From assembly GCA_002383605.1 (NCBI GenBank), contig DFYK01000135.1, forward strand, positions 1-23,442: a stretch of 23,442 nucleotides of DNA. Direction: 5' to 3'. This stretch comes from Proteiniphilum sp. UBA4084. GTDB lineage: Bacteria; Bacteroidota; Bacteroidia; Bacteroidales; Dysgonomonadaceae. A program made the position numbers and the translations under genes. Below, piece by piece: positions 14,594 through 22,654 of this stretch. A model generated the notes under the pieces. It saw only the letters and a program-made list of their open reading frames with translations, was not told the DNA's origin and did no database searches. Within the stretch, counting starts at the first letter, position 1, and each line of letters begins with the position of its first letter.

Positions 14594-16558
14594 ATGAACG
14601 CTTTTGTCGGAAAAACGCCATTTTTCCGCCTGCTTTTACCGGTTATTGCAGGCATAGCAGCCTGTGCCTTACTTCCTGCATGGGCGCCCAGCCTATATTG
14701 TTTGATTTCCATTGGATTGATCCTGATCTTTCTTTCCTGCTTTTTCGGGATCAATATCCGTTATTCCGGTCGATGGGTATTTGGTGCAGGCCTGTATTTG
14801 TTCCTCTTCTCCCTTGCAATTTTACAATACCGGGAACAGGAGAAAAACAGGGAGTACTTTTTCTCAAATGAGTCACAGTATTATACAGGTGTCCTGCTCG
14901 ATATCCCGGAAATAAAGCCCCGTTCCATTGCCTGTAATGTGAAGATTTCATATCCATATCAGCAAAAGGTAAAATTATATCTTGCCCAGGATAGTGCATC
15001 ACGCGAGTTGAAGCCTGCCGACGAGATCATTTTCTATGCAAGGATACAGCCATTCCGCAACTTCGGCAATCCGGATGATTTTGATTATGTTCAATACATG
15101 AAAATAAAAGGTTTTACCGGATCGACCTACATACCGGAATCCGACTGGCAGAAAACAGGACGTCAATCACATGCCATTACGCCACAGTCGCAGCGGTTGA
15201 GGTTAAAAGCACTGACAATGTATCGTTCACTGATTGACAACAAAGATGCCTGTGCCTTTATCTCTGCCCTCACACTCGGATACCGGGGAGACCTTTCGGA
15301 CGATATCCAGGAGGCTTTTCGTGCTTCCGGCACTGCACACGTCCTGGCGGTGAGCGGACTGCATGTGGGCATCATTTACATGATAATCAGCCTGATGTTT
15401 TCCTTTTTGGGAAAATCGGGCTGGCGATTTATACTCCGTCAATCGCTTGTGATTCTTACACTTTGGATCTACGTGTTTCTGGCAGGCGGATCTGCTTCTG
15501 TAATGCGGGCAGCCATCATGCTCTCCTTTTTTTGCCTGGGCAACATGATCAACCAAAGGGGGTTTACATACAACACGCTCGCTGCGGCTGCATTTTTCAT
15601 TCTCCTGTTCAATCCCTTCAGTTTGTTTGATATCAGCTTTCAGATGAGTTTCAGTGCTGTGGCGGCCATTCTCTATTTTCAACCGAAATTATATGCCCTG
15701 TATAAGCCCAAAGGACGAATAAAGAAGTATGTATGGGATCTTTTCACTGTCTCTACGGCAGCACAACTGGGCGTCTTTCCGCTGGTACTCTATTATTTTG
15801 GTACGTTTCCAACCTGGTTTTTCATTACCAACCTGTTGGTGGTACCCCTTATCGGGATTATTATATATGCTTCGGCCGCCCTCGTAGCAGTTGACGCAAT
15901 CAACAGGATGGCTGCGGGTTTCTTCGACAGAATTGAATCTCTCTTACAATGGATTGCAGAAACACTGACCGAAATTACCTTACGAATCGTTCAAATTTCC
16001 GAATCACTCCCCTTCGCACAACTTGCCGACAGTTTTATTACCACAATCCAGCTCCCACTGATGGTACTGTTTGTCTTTCTTTTCGCCACGTTTCTATACA
16101 CTCACCGTGCAGAACCATTGATAATCGCACTGGCCTCATTGTTTGCTTTTCAAATGGTCACGCTGGAGAATCAGTTGCATAAACCCCCTCCCCAGCTGGT
16201 GGTGTTCAACAGTTCCGGCAGAAGTGAAATCGCGTTGTTTGCCGAAGGAAAGCGCCACTTCCTGTCTGTCCCCGGCAACGGGTTCCTGCCTCACCCGCAG
16301 AAACGCATCCTCCATTTGTCGGATGATGCATTGGCCGGCTTCGTTGCCTTGTCGCCGTTCCCGGTTGATATACTGGTCCTCTCGGATCATGCCGGTTTTA
16401 AAATGGGACAACTACTCTCTCTTTTCGAGCCATCGCTCGTTGTGCTGGACAGCTCTCTTCCTCCCGGAGTTGCTAACCGGATGACCGTCGAATGCGGGCT
16501 GCTGGGTATTCAGGTGCACGATGTCACAAAAGAGGGTGCCTTTTCCCTGATTTTTTAG
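14594..16558 (+). CDS. ComEC/Rec2-like membrane protein with degenerate C-terminal domain
   Basis: Polytopic inner-membrane protein of the family that forms the DNA-uptake channel. The start at 14594 (MNAFVGKTPFF) gives 654 residues; upstream in-frame ATGs overlap rpe and encode no membrane sequence. N-terminal helices (about 10-70) lead to a DUF4131-like soluble part. The Competence domain starts near 215 with GYRGDLSDDIQEAF and HVLAVSGLHVGI and spans multiple helices to about 480. After the last helix (near 500-525), about 125 residues remain. They echo the metallo-beta-lactamase part (VDILVLSDHAG, PSLVVLDSSLPPG) but have no HxHxDH metal site. Natural competence cannot be inferred from this gene alone. 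Confidence 0.9.
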   Translation: MNAFVGKTPFFRLLLPVIAGIAACALLPAWAPSLYCLISIGLILIFLSCFFGINIRYSGRWVFGAGLYLFLFSLAILQYREQEKNREYFFSNESQYYTGVLLDIPEIKPRSIACNVKISYPYQQKVKLYLAQDSASRELKPADEIIFYARIQPFRNFGNPDDFDYVQYMKIKGFTGSTYIPESDWQKTGRQSHAITPQSQRLRLKALTMYRSLIDNKDACAFISALTLGYRGDLSDDIQEAFRASGTAHVLAVSGLHVGIIYMIISLMFSFLGKSGWRFILRQSLVILTLWIYVFLAGGSASVMRAAIMLSFFCLGNMINQRGFTYNTLAAAAFFILLFNPFSLFDISFQMSFSAVAAILYFQPKLYALYKPKGRIKKYVWDLFTVSTAAQLGVFPLVLYYFGTFPTWFFITNLLVVPLIGIIIYASAALVAVDAINRMAAGFFDRIESLLQWIAETLTEITLRIVQISESLPFAQLADSFITTIQLPLMVLFVFLFATFLYTHRAEPLIIALASLFAFQMVTLENQLHKPPPQLVVFNSSGRSEIALFAEGKRHFLSVPGNGFLPHPQKRILHLSDDALAGFVALSPFPVDILVLSDHAGFKMGQLLSLFEPSLVVLDSSLPPGVANRMTVECGLLGIQVHDVTKEGAFSLIF

Positions 16559-16566
16559 TACTTTTG
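16559..16566 (+). promoter_or_regulatory. possible nrnA promoter, -7 element
   Basis: TACTTTTG begins immediately after the comEC stop, 30 nt before the nrnA ATG. It matches TAnnTTTG, but no -33 element is clear, and readthrough from comEC is equally possible. Confidence 0.4.
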
Positions 16567-16596
16567 TTCCCAACTTAAAAAGATTGTACAAAAAAA

Positions 16597-17652
16597 ATGA
16601 ATTTGACAGATCCGATCTCCGAGGTAATCCAACCCGTAAAAGTGGCAGCGATCATGGATGCCATAGAGAGATCAGAAAAAATTGTGATTACAACCCACCT
16701 CTCACCCGATGGTGATGCACTGGGTTCTTCTCTCGCTTTGTACCATTATCTTAAAGGAAGAGGAAAACAGGTACGCATCATCATACCCAACTCTTTTCCC
16801 TACTTTCTGAAATGGATGAAGGGAGCCAACGAGGTGGAAATTTACGAGTACAATCCTTCTGCGGCTCAACACATCCTTCATCACACGGATCTTATTTTCG
16901 CACTCGACTACAATATCCCCAAAAGAACGGGAGATATGGGTTCCGCCCTGGAAGCCTCACCAGCAAAAAAAATCCTGATCGATCATCATCTTTTTCCAGG
17001 AAATATCTTTGACATTACTGTCTCTCATCCCGAGATATCCTCGACCAGCGAACTCATATTCCGATTGTTGTTTCAGGCAGGAAAATATGATGAACTTACC
17101 CTGGCCGAAGCCGAATGCATTTATTGCGGTATGATGACCGACACTGGTGGTTTCACCTTCAACTCCAGCGATCCGGAGATATTTGAGATCATCAGCCTGT
17201 TATTGCGCAAAAAAATCGACAAGGATGCCATCTATTCGCATGTATATAACAATTATTCAGAAGCTCGCTTCCGGCTGCTGGGTTACACCCTGTCGCAACG
17301 CATGCAGGTCTATCCCGATTTACACGCGGCACTCATCTACCTCTCCAGAGAGGACCAGTCACAGTTTCGCTTCGGCAAGGGCGACACGGAGGGATTTGTA
17401 AACTATCCGCTCAGCATCAAAAATATTATTTTTTCTACCTTTATCCGGGAAGACGAAGGGTTGATAAAATTATCGTTTCGCTCGCAGCTCTCGTTTCCGT
17501 GTAACGAATTTGCTGCAGACTTTTTCAATGGCGGTGGCCATCTGAATGCCTCCGGAGGGGAGTATTACGGCACTTTCGAAGAAGCACTACGCATCTACGC
17601 CGATGGATTAAAAGCCTATGAAAGTAAATTAAAGCAGGCCATCAACCCATGA
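16597..17652 (+). CDS. nrnA: DHH phosphoesterase, NrnA-like (nanoRNase / pAp phosphatase)
   Basis: Cytoplasmic DHH-DHHA1 enzyme of the NrnA group, which degrades very short RNAs and often dephosphorylates pAp. Over 351 residues the Mn-binding motifs are in order: His34, Asp38 and Asp40 in THLSPDGDALGSS; Asp104 in LDYN; DHH at 129-131; and Asp182 in GMMTDTGGF. The DHHA1 substrate-binding motif GGGHLNASGG is near 312. Length and motif order match NrnA rather than RecJ. Whether it hydrolyses oligonucleotides, pAp or cyclic dinucleotide products cannot be read from the sequence. It is downstream of comEC. A roughly 200-nt gap containing a repeat follows. Confidence 0.92.
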   Translation: MNLTDPISEVIQPVKVAAIMDAIERSEKIVITTHLSPDGDALGSSLALYHYLKGRGKQVRIIIPNSFPYFLKWMKGANEVEIYEYNPSAAQHILHHTDLIFALDYNIPKRTGDMGSALEASPAKKILIDHHLFPGNIFDITVSHPEISSTSELIFRLLFQAGKYDELTLAEAECIYCGMMTDTGGFTFNSSDPEIFEIISLLLRKKIDKDAIYSHVYNNYSEARFRLLGYTLSQRMQVYPDLHAALIYLSREDQSQFRFGKGDTEGFVNYPLSIKNIIFSTFIREDEGLIKLSFRSQLSFPCNEFAADFFNGGGHLNASGGEYYGTFEEALRIYADGLKAYESKLKQAINP

Positions 17653-17696
17653 TAATCATTTTTTAAGAATCTATCCTTTTTATTTCGGTGTAACGG

Positions 17697-17728
17697 TTGG
17701 TTTTTTTAAAGCAGATTGCTTACTTTTG
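17697..17728 (+). promoter_or_regulatory. promoter of the DUF4827-like lipoprotein gene
   Basis: TTGG (17697-17700), 20 nt, then TACTTTTG (17721-17728) fits the Bacteroidota consensus well. The start codon at 17854 is 125 nt further on, so the direct repeats and repeat copy A all fall in the predicted 5' leader. Confidence 0.7.
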
Positions 17729-17741
17729 TAGTTTACTAAAG

Positions 17742-17755
17742 AACGAAAACGTTCA
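17742..17755 (+). repeat. left 14-bp direct repeat, also a small hairpin
   Basis: AACGAAAACGTTCA recurs exactly at 17817-17830. With the preceding G it forms GAACG-AAAA-CGTTC (17741-17754), a perfect 5-bp stem with an AAAA tetraloop. The two copies bracket 61 bp. They could be a target-site duplication or terminal sequences of the repeat unit. Confidence 0.8.
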
Positions 17756-17767
17756 CAAAGGTTAGTC

Positions 17768-17830
17768 GTTTTCTCCGCTCGGCATAGCTCAAGCAAGCTT
17801 GGCTCTGCTCTTGCTTAACGAAAACGTTCA
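17768..17830 (-). repeat. dispersed repeat, copy A
   Basis: Read on the minus strand, this 63-bp stretch matches 23380-23442 at 59 of 63 positions without gaps. The four differences are at 17818, 17813, 17812 and 17775. It contains the hairpin AAGCAAG (17791-17797) / CTTGCTT (17810-17816) with a 12-nt loop, the palindrome CAAGCTTG, and the right-hand 14-bp direct repeat (17817-17830). CGTTTTC (17767-17773) and GAAAACG (17820-17826) could also pair across the unit. It encodes no protein and sits in the predicted leader of the next gene. Confidence 0.9.
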
Positions 17831-17853
17831 TTTCATTTATACGACAGATTCAT

Positions 17854-18411
17854 ATGAAGCATTTACATTTCATTGTCATCATCCTTGGCGGATTATTATT
17901 TCTCACTGTTTCCTGCAAGGACACCATGACCTATGCCGACTATCTGAAAGCAGAAGAAAAAGCCATTGACCTGTTTATTGAATCCAACAATCTCACCATT
18001 CTCAAGAGTTTTCCTGCAGGCAGGACCTTTGAAGAGGACGAATTTTATAAAGACCCCACAACCGGAGTCTATTTTAACGTCATCAGCTACGGTGACACGA
18101 CCCGCAATCTGCAATGGAAAGAGGAGGTTTATGTGCGTTTCAGCGGTTTACACTATTTCAATACAGATGATACCACCCGATATACCAATTCTTACAGCAC
18201 GCCCGAAGAGATTGTATACATCGGGCCGGTCAATTCATCCACAAAAAGCAATTATGCTACGCCGGGCTGGGTGGTTCCGCTCAGTTACGTGGGTCACACC
18301 GGAAAAGTAAAGATGATCATTCCCTTTAATATGGGTTCTTCTTATGATCAGTCTAAGTATGAGCCCACTTATTATGACATGGTACAATACCGGTTTGAAA
18401 ATCAATATTGA
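17854..18411 (+). CDS. DUF4827-like lipoprotein
   Basis: A 185-residue exported protein. The signal is MKHLHFIVIILGGLLFLTVS followed by Cys21, with Lys-Asp after it, a typical Bacteroidota lipoprotein start. The mature part (YADYLKAEEKAIDLFI near 27-42, then EEDEFYKDPTTGVYFNV and VVPLSYVGHTGKVKMIIPF) resembles the DUF4827 family, whose fold has been compared with FKBP-type proteins. No catalytic residues can be named. It lies upstream of glmM, ends in its own terminator, and has a long repeat-containing leader. The biological role is unknown. Confidence 0.8.
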   Translation: MKHLHFIVIILGGLLFLTVSCKDTMTYADYLKAEEKAIDLFIESNNLTILKSFPAGRTFEEDEFYKDPTTGVYFNVISYGDTTRNLQWKEEVYVRFSGLHYFNTDDTTRYTNSYSTPEEIVYIGPVNSSTKSNYATPGWVVPLSYVGHTGKVKMIIPFNMGSSYDQSKYEPTYYDMVQYRFENQY

Positions 18412-18426
18412 ACTGATTGATTCTTC

Positions 18427-18447
18427 CGGATTCCTATCCGTTTTTTT
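18427..18447 (+). terminator. intrinsic terminator after the DUF4827-like gene
   Basis: CGGAT-TCCT-ATCCG is a perfect 5-bp stem with a tetraloop, directly followed by T7, 16 nt after the stop codon. The stem is short, so termination may be partial. The trailing TTTG (18445-18448), with an imperfect -7-like TATTTCAT 21 nt later, could serve a glmM promoter. Confidence 0.6.
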
Positions 18448-18488
18448 GTAAAATCACCAGCTTACGGCATATTTCATAAGTTTTTTAT

Positions 18489-19871
18489 ATGACATTAATC
18501 AAATCCATATCAGGTATCAGGGGTACTATTGGCGGAGAAACAGGTGAAAACCTCACGCCGATTGACATCGTAAAATTTACAGCGGCATATGCATCCTTCA
18601 TCAGAAAAGTATCGCTACAAAGCCGACCCAGAATTGTGGTGGGACGCGACGCCCGTATTTCAGGAGAGATGGTACACCGGATTATCACCGGCACACTCAT
18701 CGGCATGGGCTGTGATGTGACCGATATCGGGCTGGCTACGACTCCCACCACGGAGATTGCCGTAACGAAAGAAGCGGCTGCCGGAGGCATCATCATCACG
18801 GCAAGTCACAACCCCAAACAGTGGAATGCCCTGAAGCTGCTCAATCAAAAGGGAGAATTTCTGAACGCGGAAGAGGGAAAGGAAATACTTGAACTAGCCG
18901 AAACAGGAAATTTTTCATTCTCACCGGTAGACGAACTGGGAAAGATCACGCAAAAGCAATACCTGCATGAACATATCCAACGGGTTTTATCTCTCGCTCT
19001 GGTAGATAAAGAGGCAATCAAAGCTGCCAATTTCAGGGTAGCTGTCGACAGCGTAAATTCCGTGGGAGGCATTGCCATTCCTGAACTATTATATGCCCTG
19101 GGAGTAAAAGAGATCTTTAAATTGCACTGCGCTCCGCATGGCAACTTCTCCCACAATCCGGAACCTTTGCCACAGCATCTGACGGAACTCGCTTCACTGA
19201 CCCGCAGTTCAAAGGCAAGTGTTGGGTTTGCCGTTGATCCGGATGTAGATCGTCTGGCAATTTACTGCGAAGATGGAGAACCCTTTGGGGAAGAGTATAC
19301 CCTGGTGGCGGTGTCCGACTACGTGCTGCAGCATACACCGGGAAACACGGTGTCAAACCTCAGTTCAAGCCGTGCCCTGCGCGATGTGACAACCGCCAGG
19401 AACGGCAGTTATTACGCTGCGGCAGTGGGCGAAGTGAATGTCGTGACAAAGATGAAAGAGGTAAACGCAGTGATTGGCGGCGAAGGAAATGGTGGTATCA
19501 TTTATCCTGCCTCCCATTACGGACGCGACGCACTGGTGGGCATCGCACTGTTTCTCACCTATCTCGCCAAGTCGGGAAAGACTCCTTCGGCGCTAAGAAA
19601 ATCCCTTCCCCCTTATTTTATGGCCAAACAAAAGGTGGAGCTTACACCTGACATTGATACGGATACGATCCTGGAAAAGATGAAAGATAAATTCAGTGAC
19701 CAACAGATAACCGACATCGATGGGGTGAAGATCGATTTTCCGGACAAGTGGGTTCATCTTCGAAAATCAAATACCGAACCGATCATCCGGGTTTATTCTG
19801 AAGCACACTCACAGAAAGAGGCGGAAGAAATCGGCAAACAGATCATTGATATAATCAGAGACCTTGCATAA
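18489..19871 (+). CDS. glmM: phosphoglucosamine mutase
   Basis: Converts glucosamine 6-phosphate to glucosamine 1-phosphate, the step leading to UDP-GlcNAc for peptidoglycan and LPS. All four phosphohexomutase motifs are present in 460 residues: the phosphoserine loop TASHNPKQWNALK with Ser106, the metal-binding loop DPDVDR at 250-255, the sugar-specificity loop GGEGNGG near 330-336, and the phosphate-binding SNTEPIIRVY near 434. The HNPKQWNALK form of the first motif is the variant typical of Bacteroidota and archaeal members, so a phosphomannomutase/phosphoglucomutase activity is a lesser alternative. The start at 18489 gives the canonical MTLIKSISGIRGTIGG. Confidence 0.92.
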   Translation: MTLIKSISGIRGTIGGETGENLTPIDIVKFTAAYASFIRKVSLQSRPRIVVGRDARISGEMVHRIITGTLIGMGCDVTDIGLATTPTTEIAVTKEAAAGGIIITASHNPKQWNALKLLNQKGEFLNAEEGKEILELAETGNFSFSPVDELGKITQKQYLHEHIQRVLSLALVDKEAIKAANFRVAVDSVNSVGGIAIPELLYALGVKEIFKLHCAPHGNFSHNPEPLPQHLTELASLTRSSKASVGFAVDPDVDRLAIYCEDGEPFGEEYTLVAVSDYVLQHTPGNTVSNLSSSRALRDVTTARNGSYYAAAVGEVNVVTKMKEVNAVIGGEGNGGIIYPASHYGRDALVGIALFLTYLAKSGKTPSALRKSLPPYFMAKQKVELTPDIDTDTILEKMKDKFSDQQITDIDGVKIDFPDKWVHLRKSNTEPIIRVYSEAHSQKEAEEIGKQIIDIIRDLA

Positions 19872-19893
19872 GGTCGTGCCAACAACCTTTTTT
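19870..19893 (+). terminator. weak terminator candidate after glmM
   Basis: AAGGT (19870-19874) and ACCTT (19885-19889) can pair, with a partly matched interior, and are followed by a T-run to 19893. The stem overlaps the glmM stop codon and is short, so this is tentative. Confidence 0.3.
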
Positions 19894-19966
19894 ATCAAAC
19901 AATTTGCCACATCATTTTTTGACGTGCCATTTGCGTTCTTCAATCGTAAGATAAAGCCAAGAGTAA

Positions 19967-20791
19967 ATGAAAGATACATTGATTAGTCGCGATGACTTGC
20001 GCGGCCTGCACCATGTTTTGCGAGGCAAATATGGAGACATGCTGATCGACTTGGGTATCAAAATATCGGCGTTGCATGTTCCCAACGAGATTTACAATCG
20101 TTCAAAACATCTTACCGGACCGGCGTTCTGCAAGGATGTACTGGATAAACTCGGGATCATACGCACCATACGAAACGAGCAGGTGCTCGAGCAATTCAAA
20201 AATAGGCCGTTCATCACAGTTTCCAATCACGCTTACGGACATATCGACGGCATAGCCGCCATAGAGACCGTGGGCAGTCGTGTGGATAACTACAAGATGA
20301 TGGTCAACATCATCCTTTCGTTTGTGGATACGATGGCCGAAAATTTCATCACCGTGAATCCGATGAAAAACGAAGAGAAGAACCGATTCACCTTCGCCGG
20401 TATCAGAGAAAGTATTGCCCATTTGCGTGAGGGATACCCGATGGGGTTTTTCCCGGCTGGAGCTGTTTCCAATCTCTATTTCAGAAAAGGAAGATTTGAA
20501 ATAGAGGACCGGGAGTGGCAACCGGCAGTGTTGAAGATTATTCAAAAAATGAAAGTACCGGTTATTCCCATGCATATCTCCGGTCAAAACAGTCGTTCCT
20601 TCTATCTGTCGAAGGTTTTTGGCTGGCAGTTCCGCAATCTCAGACTGTGCCATGAACTATATAACAAGAGGGACAAAGAGATGGTCATCACCTTTGGCGA
20701 TCCGGTGATGCCTGAAGAGATTGATCAGTTCGGAGAAGAGACCGCCCGATTGGGAGAATTCCTGAAAGCAAAGACATATGCTTTAAAATAA
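19967..20791 (+). CDS. lysophospholipid-type acyltransferase (PlsC superfamily)
   Basis: A 274-residue member of the PlsC/LPLAT superfamily that moves acyl chains onto lipid head groups at the inner membrane. The catalytic box reads SNHAYGHIDG with His88 and Asp94, that is HX5D rather than the usual HX4D. The second box reads FFPAGAVSNL near 161-170 in place of FPEGT. Both variants occur in the hemolysin/OlsF-like acyltransferases of Bacteroidota, so the acceptor may be an amino-acid lipid rather than lysophosphatidic acid. There is no signal peptide; the protein is probably peripheral. It starts 95 nt after glmM; a sigma-54 activator follows 32 nt downstream with its own promoter element. 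Confidence 0.82.
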   Translation: MKDTLISRDDLRGLHHVLRGKYGDMLIDLGIKISALHVPNEIYNRSKHLTGPAFCKDVLDKLGIIRTIRNEQVLEQFKNRPFITVSNHAYGHIDGIAAIETVGSRVDNYKMMVNIILSFVDTMAENFITVNPMKNEEKNRFTFAGIRESIAHLREGYPMGFFPAGAVSNLYFRKGRFEIEDREWQPAVLKIIQKMKVPVIPMHISGQNSRSFYLSKVFGWQFRNLRLCHELYNKRDKEMVITFGDPVMPEEIDQFGEETARLGEFLKAKTYALK

Positions 20792-20796
20792 TTGTC

Positions 20797-20804
20797 TATC
20801 TTTG
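20797..20804 (+). promoter_or_regulatory. promoter of the sigma-54 activator gene, -7 element
   Basis: TATCTTTG is an exact TAnnTTTG match 19 nt before the ATG at 20824, just after the acyltransferase stop. The -33 element is not evident. Confidence 0.5.
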
Positions 20805-20823
20805 AATTCTCAAACAACATTGT

Positions 20824-22092
20824 ATGGTAAAGTACTCTCTGCAACAGGTGAAGCAACGTTTCGGCATCATTGGCAACGCTCCCGAGCTGGATCGCGCCAT
20901 TGACGTGGCGTTACAGGTAGCTCCCACCGACTTGTCGGTGCTTATCACTGGAGAGAGTGGCGTGGGGAAAGAAAATTTTCCGCAGATTATACATCTTTAC
21001 AGCAAACGCAAACATGGCCCCTACTTTGCCATTAACTGCGGATCCATCCCCGAGGGGACCATCGACTCAGAGCTATTTGGACACGAGAAGGGCTCTTTTA
21101 CCGGCGCTACCGGCACAAGGAAAGGTTATTTTGAAGCTGCCGACGGCGGCACCCTCTTCCTCGATGAAGCCGGTGAACTGCCGCTGCCCACGCAGGCACG
21201 ACTGCTGCGGGTGCTCGAAAGCGGGGAGTTCATCAAGGTAGGTTCGTCAAAGGTGGAAAAGAGCGATGTACGGGTGGTGGCGGCTACCAACATGGATATG
21301 ATAAAAGCCGTGGAACAGGGAAAATTTCGTGAGGATCTCTATTACCGGCTTAACTCTGTACCCATACGCATACCACCGTTGCGAGACAGGAGAGATGATA
21401 TCCCCCTGCTATTCAGAAAGTTTTCGGGAGACTGCGCGGAAAAATATATGATGCCTTCCATCAACCTAACCGACGATGCGAGGGAGATGCTGAAGACTTA
21501 CCGCTGGCCTGGGAATATCCGCCAGTTGAAGAATATCACCGAACAGATTTCCATTATTGAACAGGAACGCGTGATCACTGCCGATATCCTGCAGAAATAT
21601 CTGCCCTACAATGAGGTGGGCATGCTCCCCGTCCCCCTGTCACAGCTTCATGATACTGAACAGAAATCATTTGCCAACGAGCGGGAGATATTGTACCAGG
21701 TTCTCTTCGACATGAAGAAAGACATCACCGATCTGAAGCAGGTTGTAAAGAGTATCATGAAAAATCCGGGTCAGGCGGCTTCTTCGTTTGAAACCACCTC
21801 AACCGAACTGCAAACAGCATCGGTTATACGGGAAGATCATGCCCACGTGTCGGTTCCGGTAAAATATGAAGCGCTTCCCAAGAACATTCAGCTTGATGAA
21901 AGGGAGAAAGACGACATCCAGGAAGCCACTGAATATGAAGAAAGTGCCTTGTCGATCAGTGAAGTGGAGAAAGAGATGATCATCAAAGCGCTGGAACGGC
22001 ATAGCGGTAAACGTAAACTGGCTGCGGCTGACTTGGGCATCTCCGAGCGCACCCTTTACCGCAAAATTAAGGAATATAGTCTGGAAGGTTGA
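20824..22092 (+). CDS. sigma-54-dependent transcriptional activator, no N-terminal sensor domain
   Basis: Bacterial enhancer-binding protein that uses ATP to open RNA polymerase-sigma-54 complexes. The AAA+ core begins almost at the N-terminus: Walker A GESGVGKE at 43-50, the sigma-54 contact loop GSFTGA at 90-95 (Ser in place of the usual Ala of GAFTGA) and Walker B GGTLFLDE at 108-115. WPGNIRQLKN is near 226. A linker of roughly 110 residues with coiled-coil character (NEREILYQVLFDMKKDITDL) leads to a C-terminal Fis-type helix-turn-helix (RKLAAADLGISERTLYRKI). No receiver, GAF or PAS domain is present, so activity must be controlled by another protein or by abundance. lptE follows after 27 nt, suggesting an operon. 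Confidence 0.93.
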   Translation: MVKYSLQQVKQRFGIIGNAPELDRAIDVALQVAPTDLSVLITGESGVGKENFPQIIHLYSKRKHGPYFAINCGSIPEGTIDSELFGHEKGSFTGATGTRKGYFEAADGGTLFLDEAGELPLPTQARLLRVLESGEFIKVGSSKVEKSDVRVVAATNMDMIKAVEQGKFREDLYYRLNSVPIRIPPLRDRRDDIPLLFRKFSGDCAEKYMMPSINLTDDAREMLKTYRWPGNIRQLKNITEQISIIEQERVITADILQKYLPYNEVGMLPVPLSQLHDTEQKSFANEREILYQVLFDMKKDITDLKQVVKSIMKNPGQAASSFETTSTELQTASVIREDHAHVSVPVKYEALPKNIQLDEREKDDIQEATEYEESALSISEVEKEMIIKALERHSGKRKLAAADLGISERTLYRKIKEYSLEG

Positions 22093-22119
22093 TCCCATCC
22101 GGATAAACAGGGAACAAGC

Positions 22120-22650
22120 ATGAAGATTCATATAAGCAAAGTTTTTCTCGTTCACATTGTCATCCTATTCTCAATGATTTTTCTGGTAAGTTCATGCAGG
22201 ATGTCTTACTCCTTCAGAACTGCCTCCATTGATTATGATCTCACCAAGACCCTTTCTATCGGCCATTTTATCAACCAGGCGCCATTGGTATATCCACCTC
22301 TTGAACAACGCTTCAACGAAGAGATGAAAGATATGTTTACCCGCAATACCCGCCTGAAGCTTGTGAATCAGAATGCCGACATGGAGATTGAAGGTGAGAT
22401 TGTGGGATATGAGTTGACTCCCTTGGCTGTGCAGGAAGATGCATTTGCTTCGGAGACACGGCTGACCATGACAGTAAGGATGCGTTTTCGCAATAACAAG
22501 ATCGATGCACCCGAAATGCAGGAAACTATTTCTGCGAACCGCACATTTTCAAGTAACACCGTTTTCGACACGGTACAGGATCAGCTAATCTATGAACTGA
22601 TCGACGAGATTGTGGATCAAATATTCAATGCGACCATGGCAAACTGGTAA
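22120..22650 (+). CDS. lptE: LptE-like LPS-assembly lipoprotein
   Basis: A 176-residue outer-membrane lipoprotein with signal MKIHISKVFLVHIVILFSMI, lipobox LVSS and Cys26. The mature part fits the LptE family of Bacteroidota (CRMSYSFRTASIDYDLTKTL, then PLVYPPLEQRFNEEMKDMF and a strand-rich region). LptE plugs the LptD barrel that places LPS in the outer membrane. The family call rests on the overall pattern and neighbourhood, since LptE has few fixed residues. It lies 27 nt after the sigma-54 activator and 4 nt before the next gene, so the three are very probably one transcript. Confidence 0.85.
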   Translation: MKIHISKVFLVHIVILFSMIFLVSSCRMSYSFRTASIDYDLTKTLSIGHFINQAPLVYPPLEQRFNEEMKDMFTRNTRLKLVNQNADMEIEGEIVGYELTPLAVQEDAFASETRLTMTVRMRFRNNKIDAPEMQETISANRTFSSNTVFDTVQDQLIYELIDEIVDQIFNATMANW

Positions 22651-22654
22651 TTCA

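Noticed and set aside
17651..17667. ATGATAATCAT followed by T6 after nrnA as a terminator
   Set aside because: The palindrome leaves no workable loop and is all A/T apart from two pairs, so stable hairpin formation is unlikely.
20281..20330. Two DnaA-box-like sites, TGTGGATAA (20281-20289, perfect) and TGTGGATAC (20322-20330)
   Set aside because: Both lie inside the acyltransferase gene, where gtg gat codons (Val-Asp) explain them. They are not in an AT-rich intergenic region.
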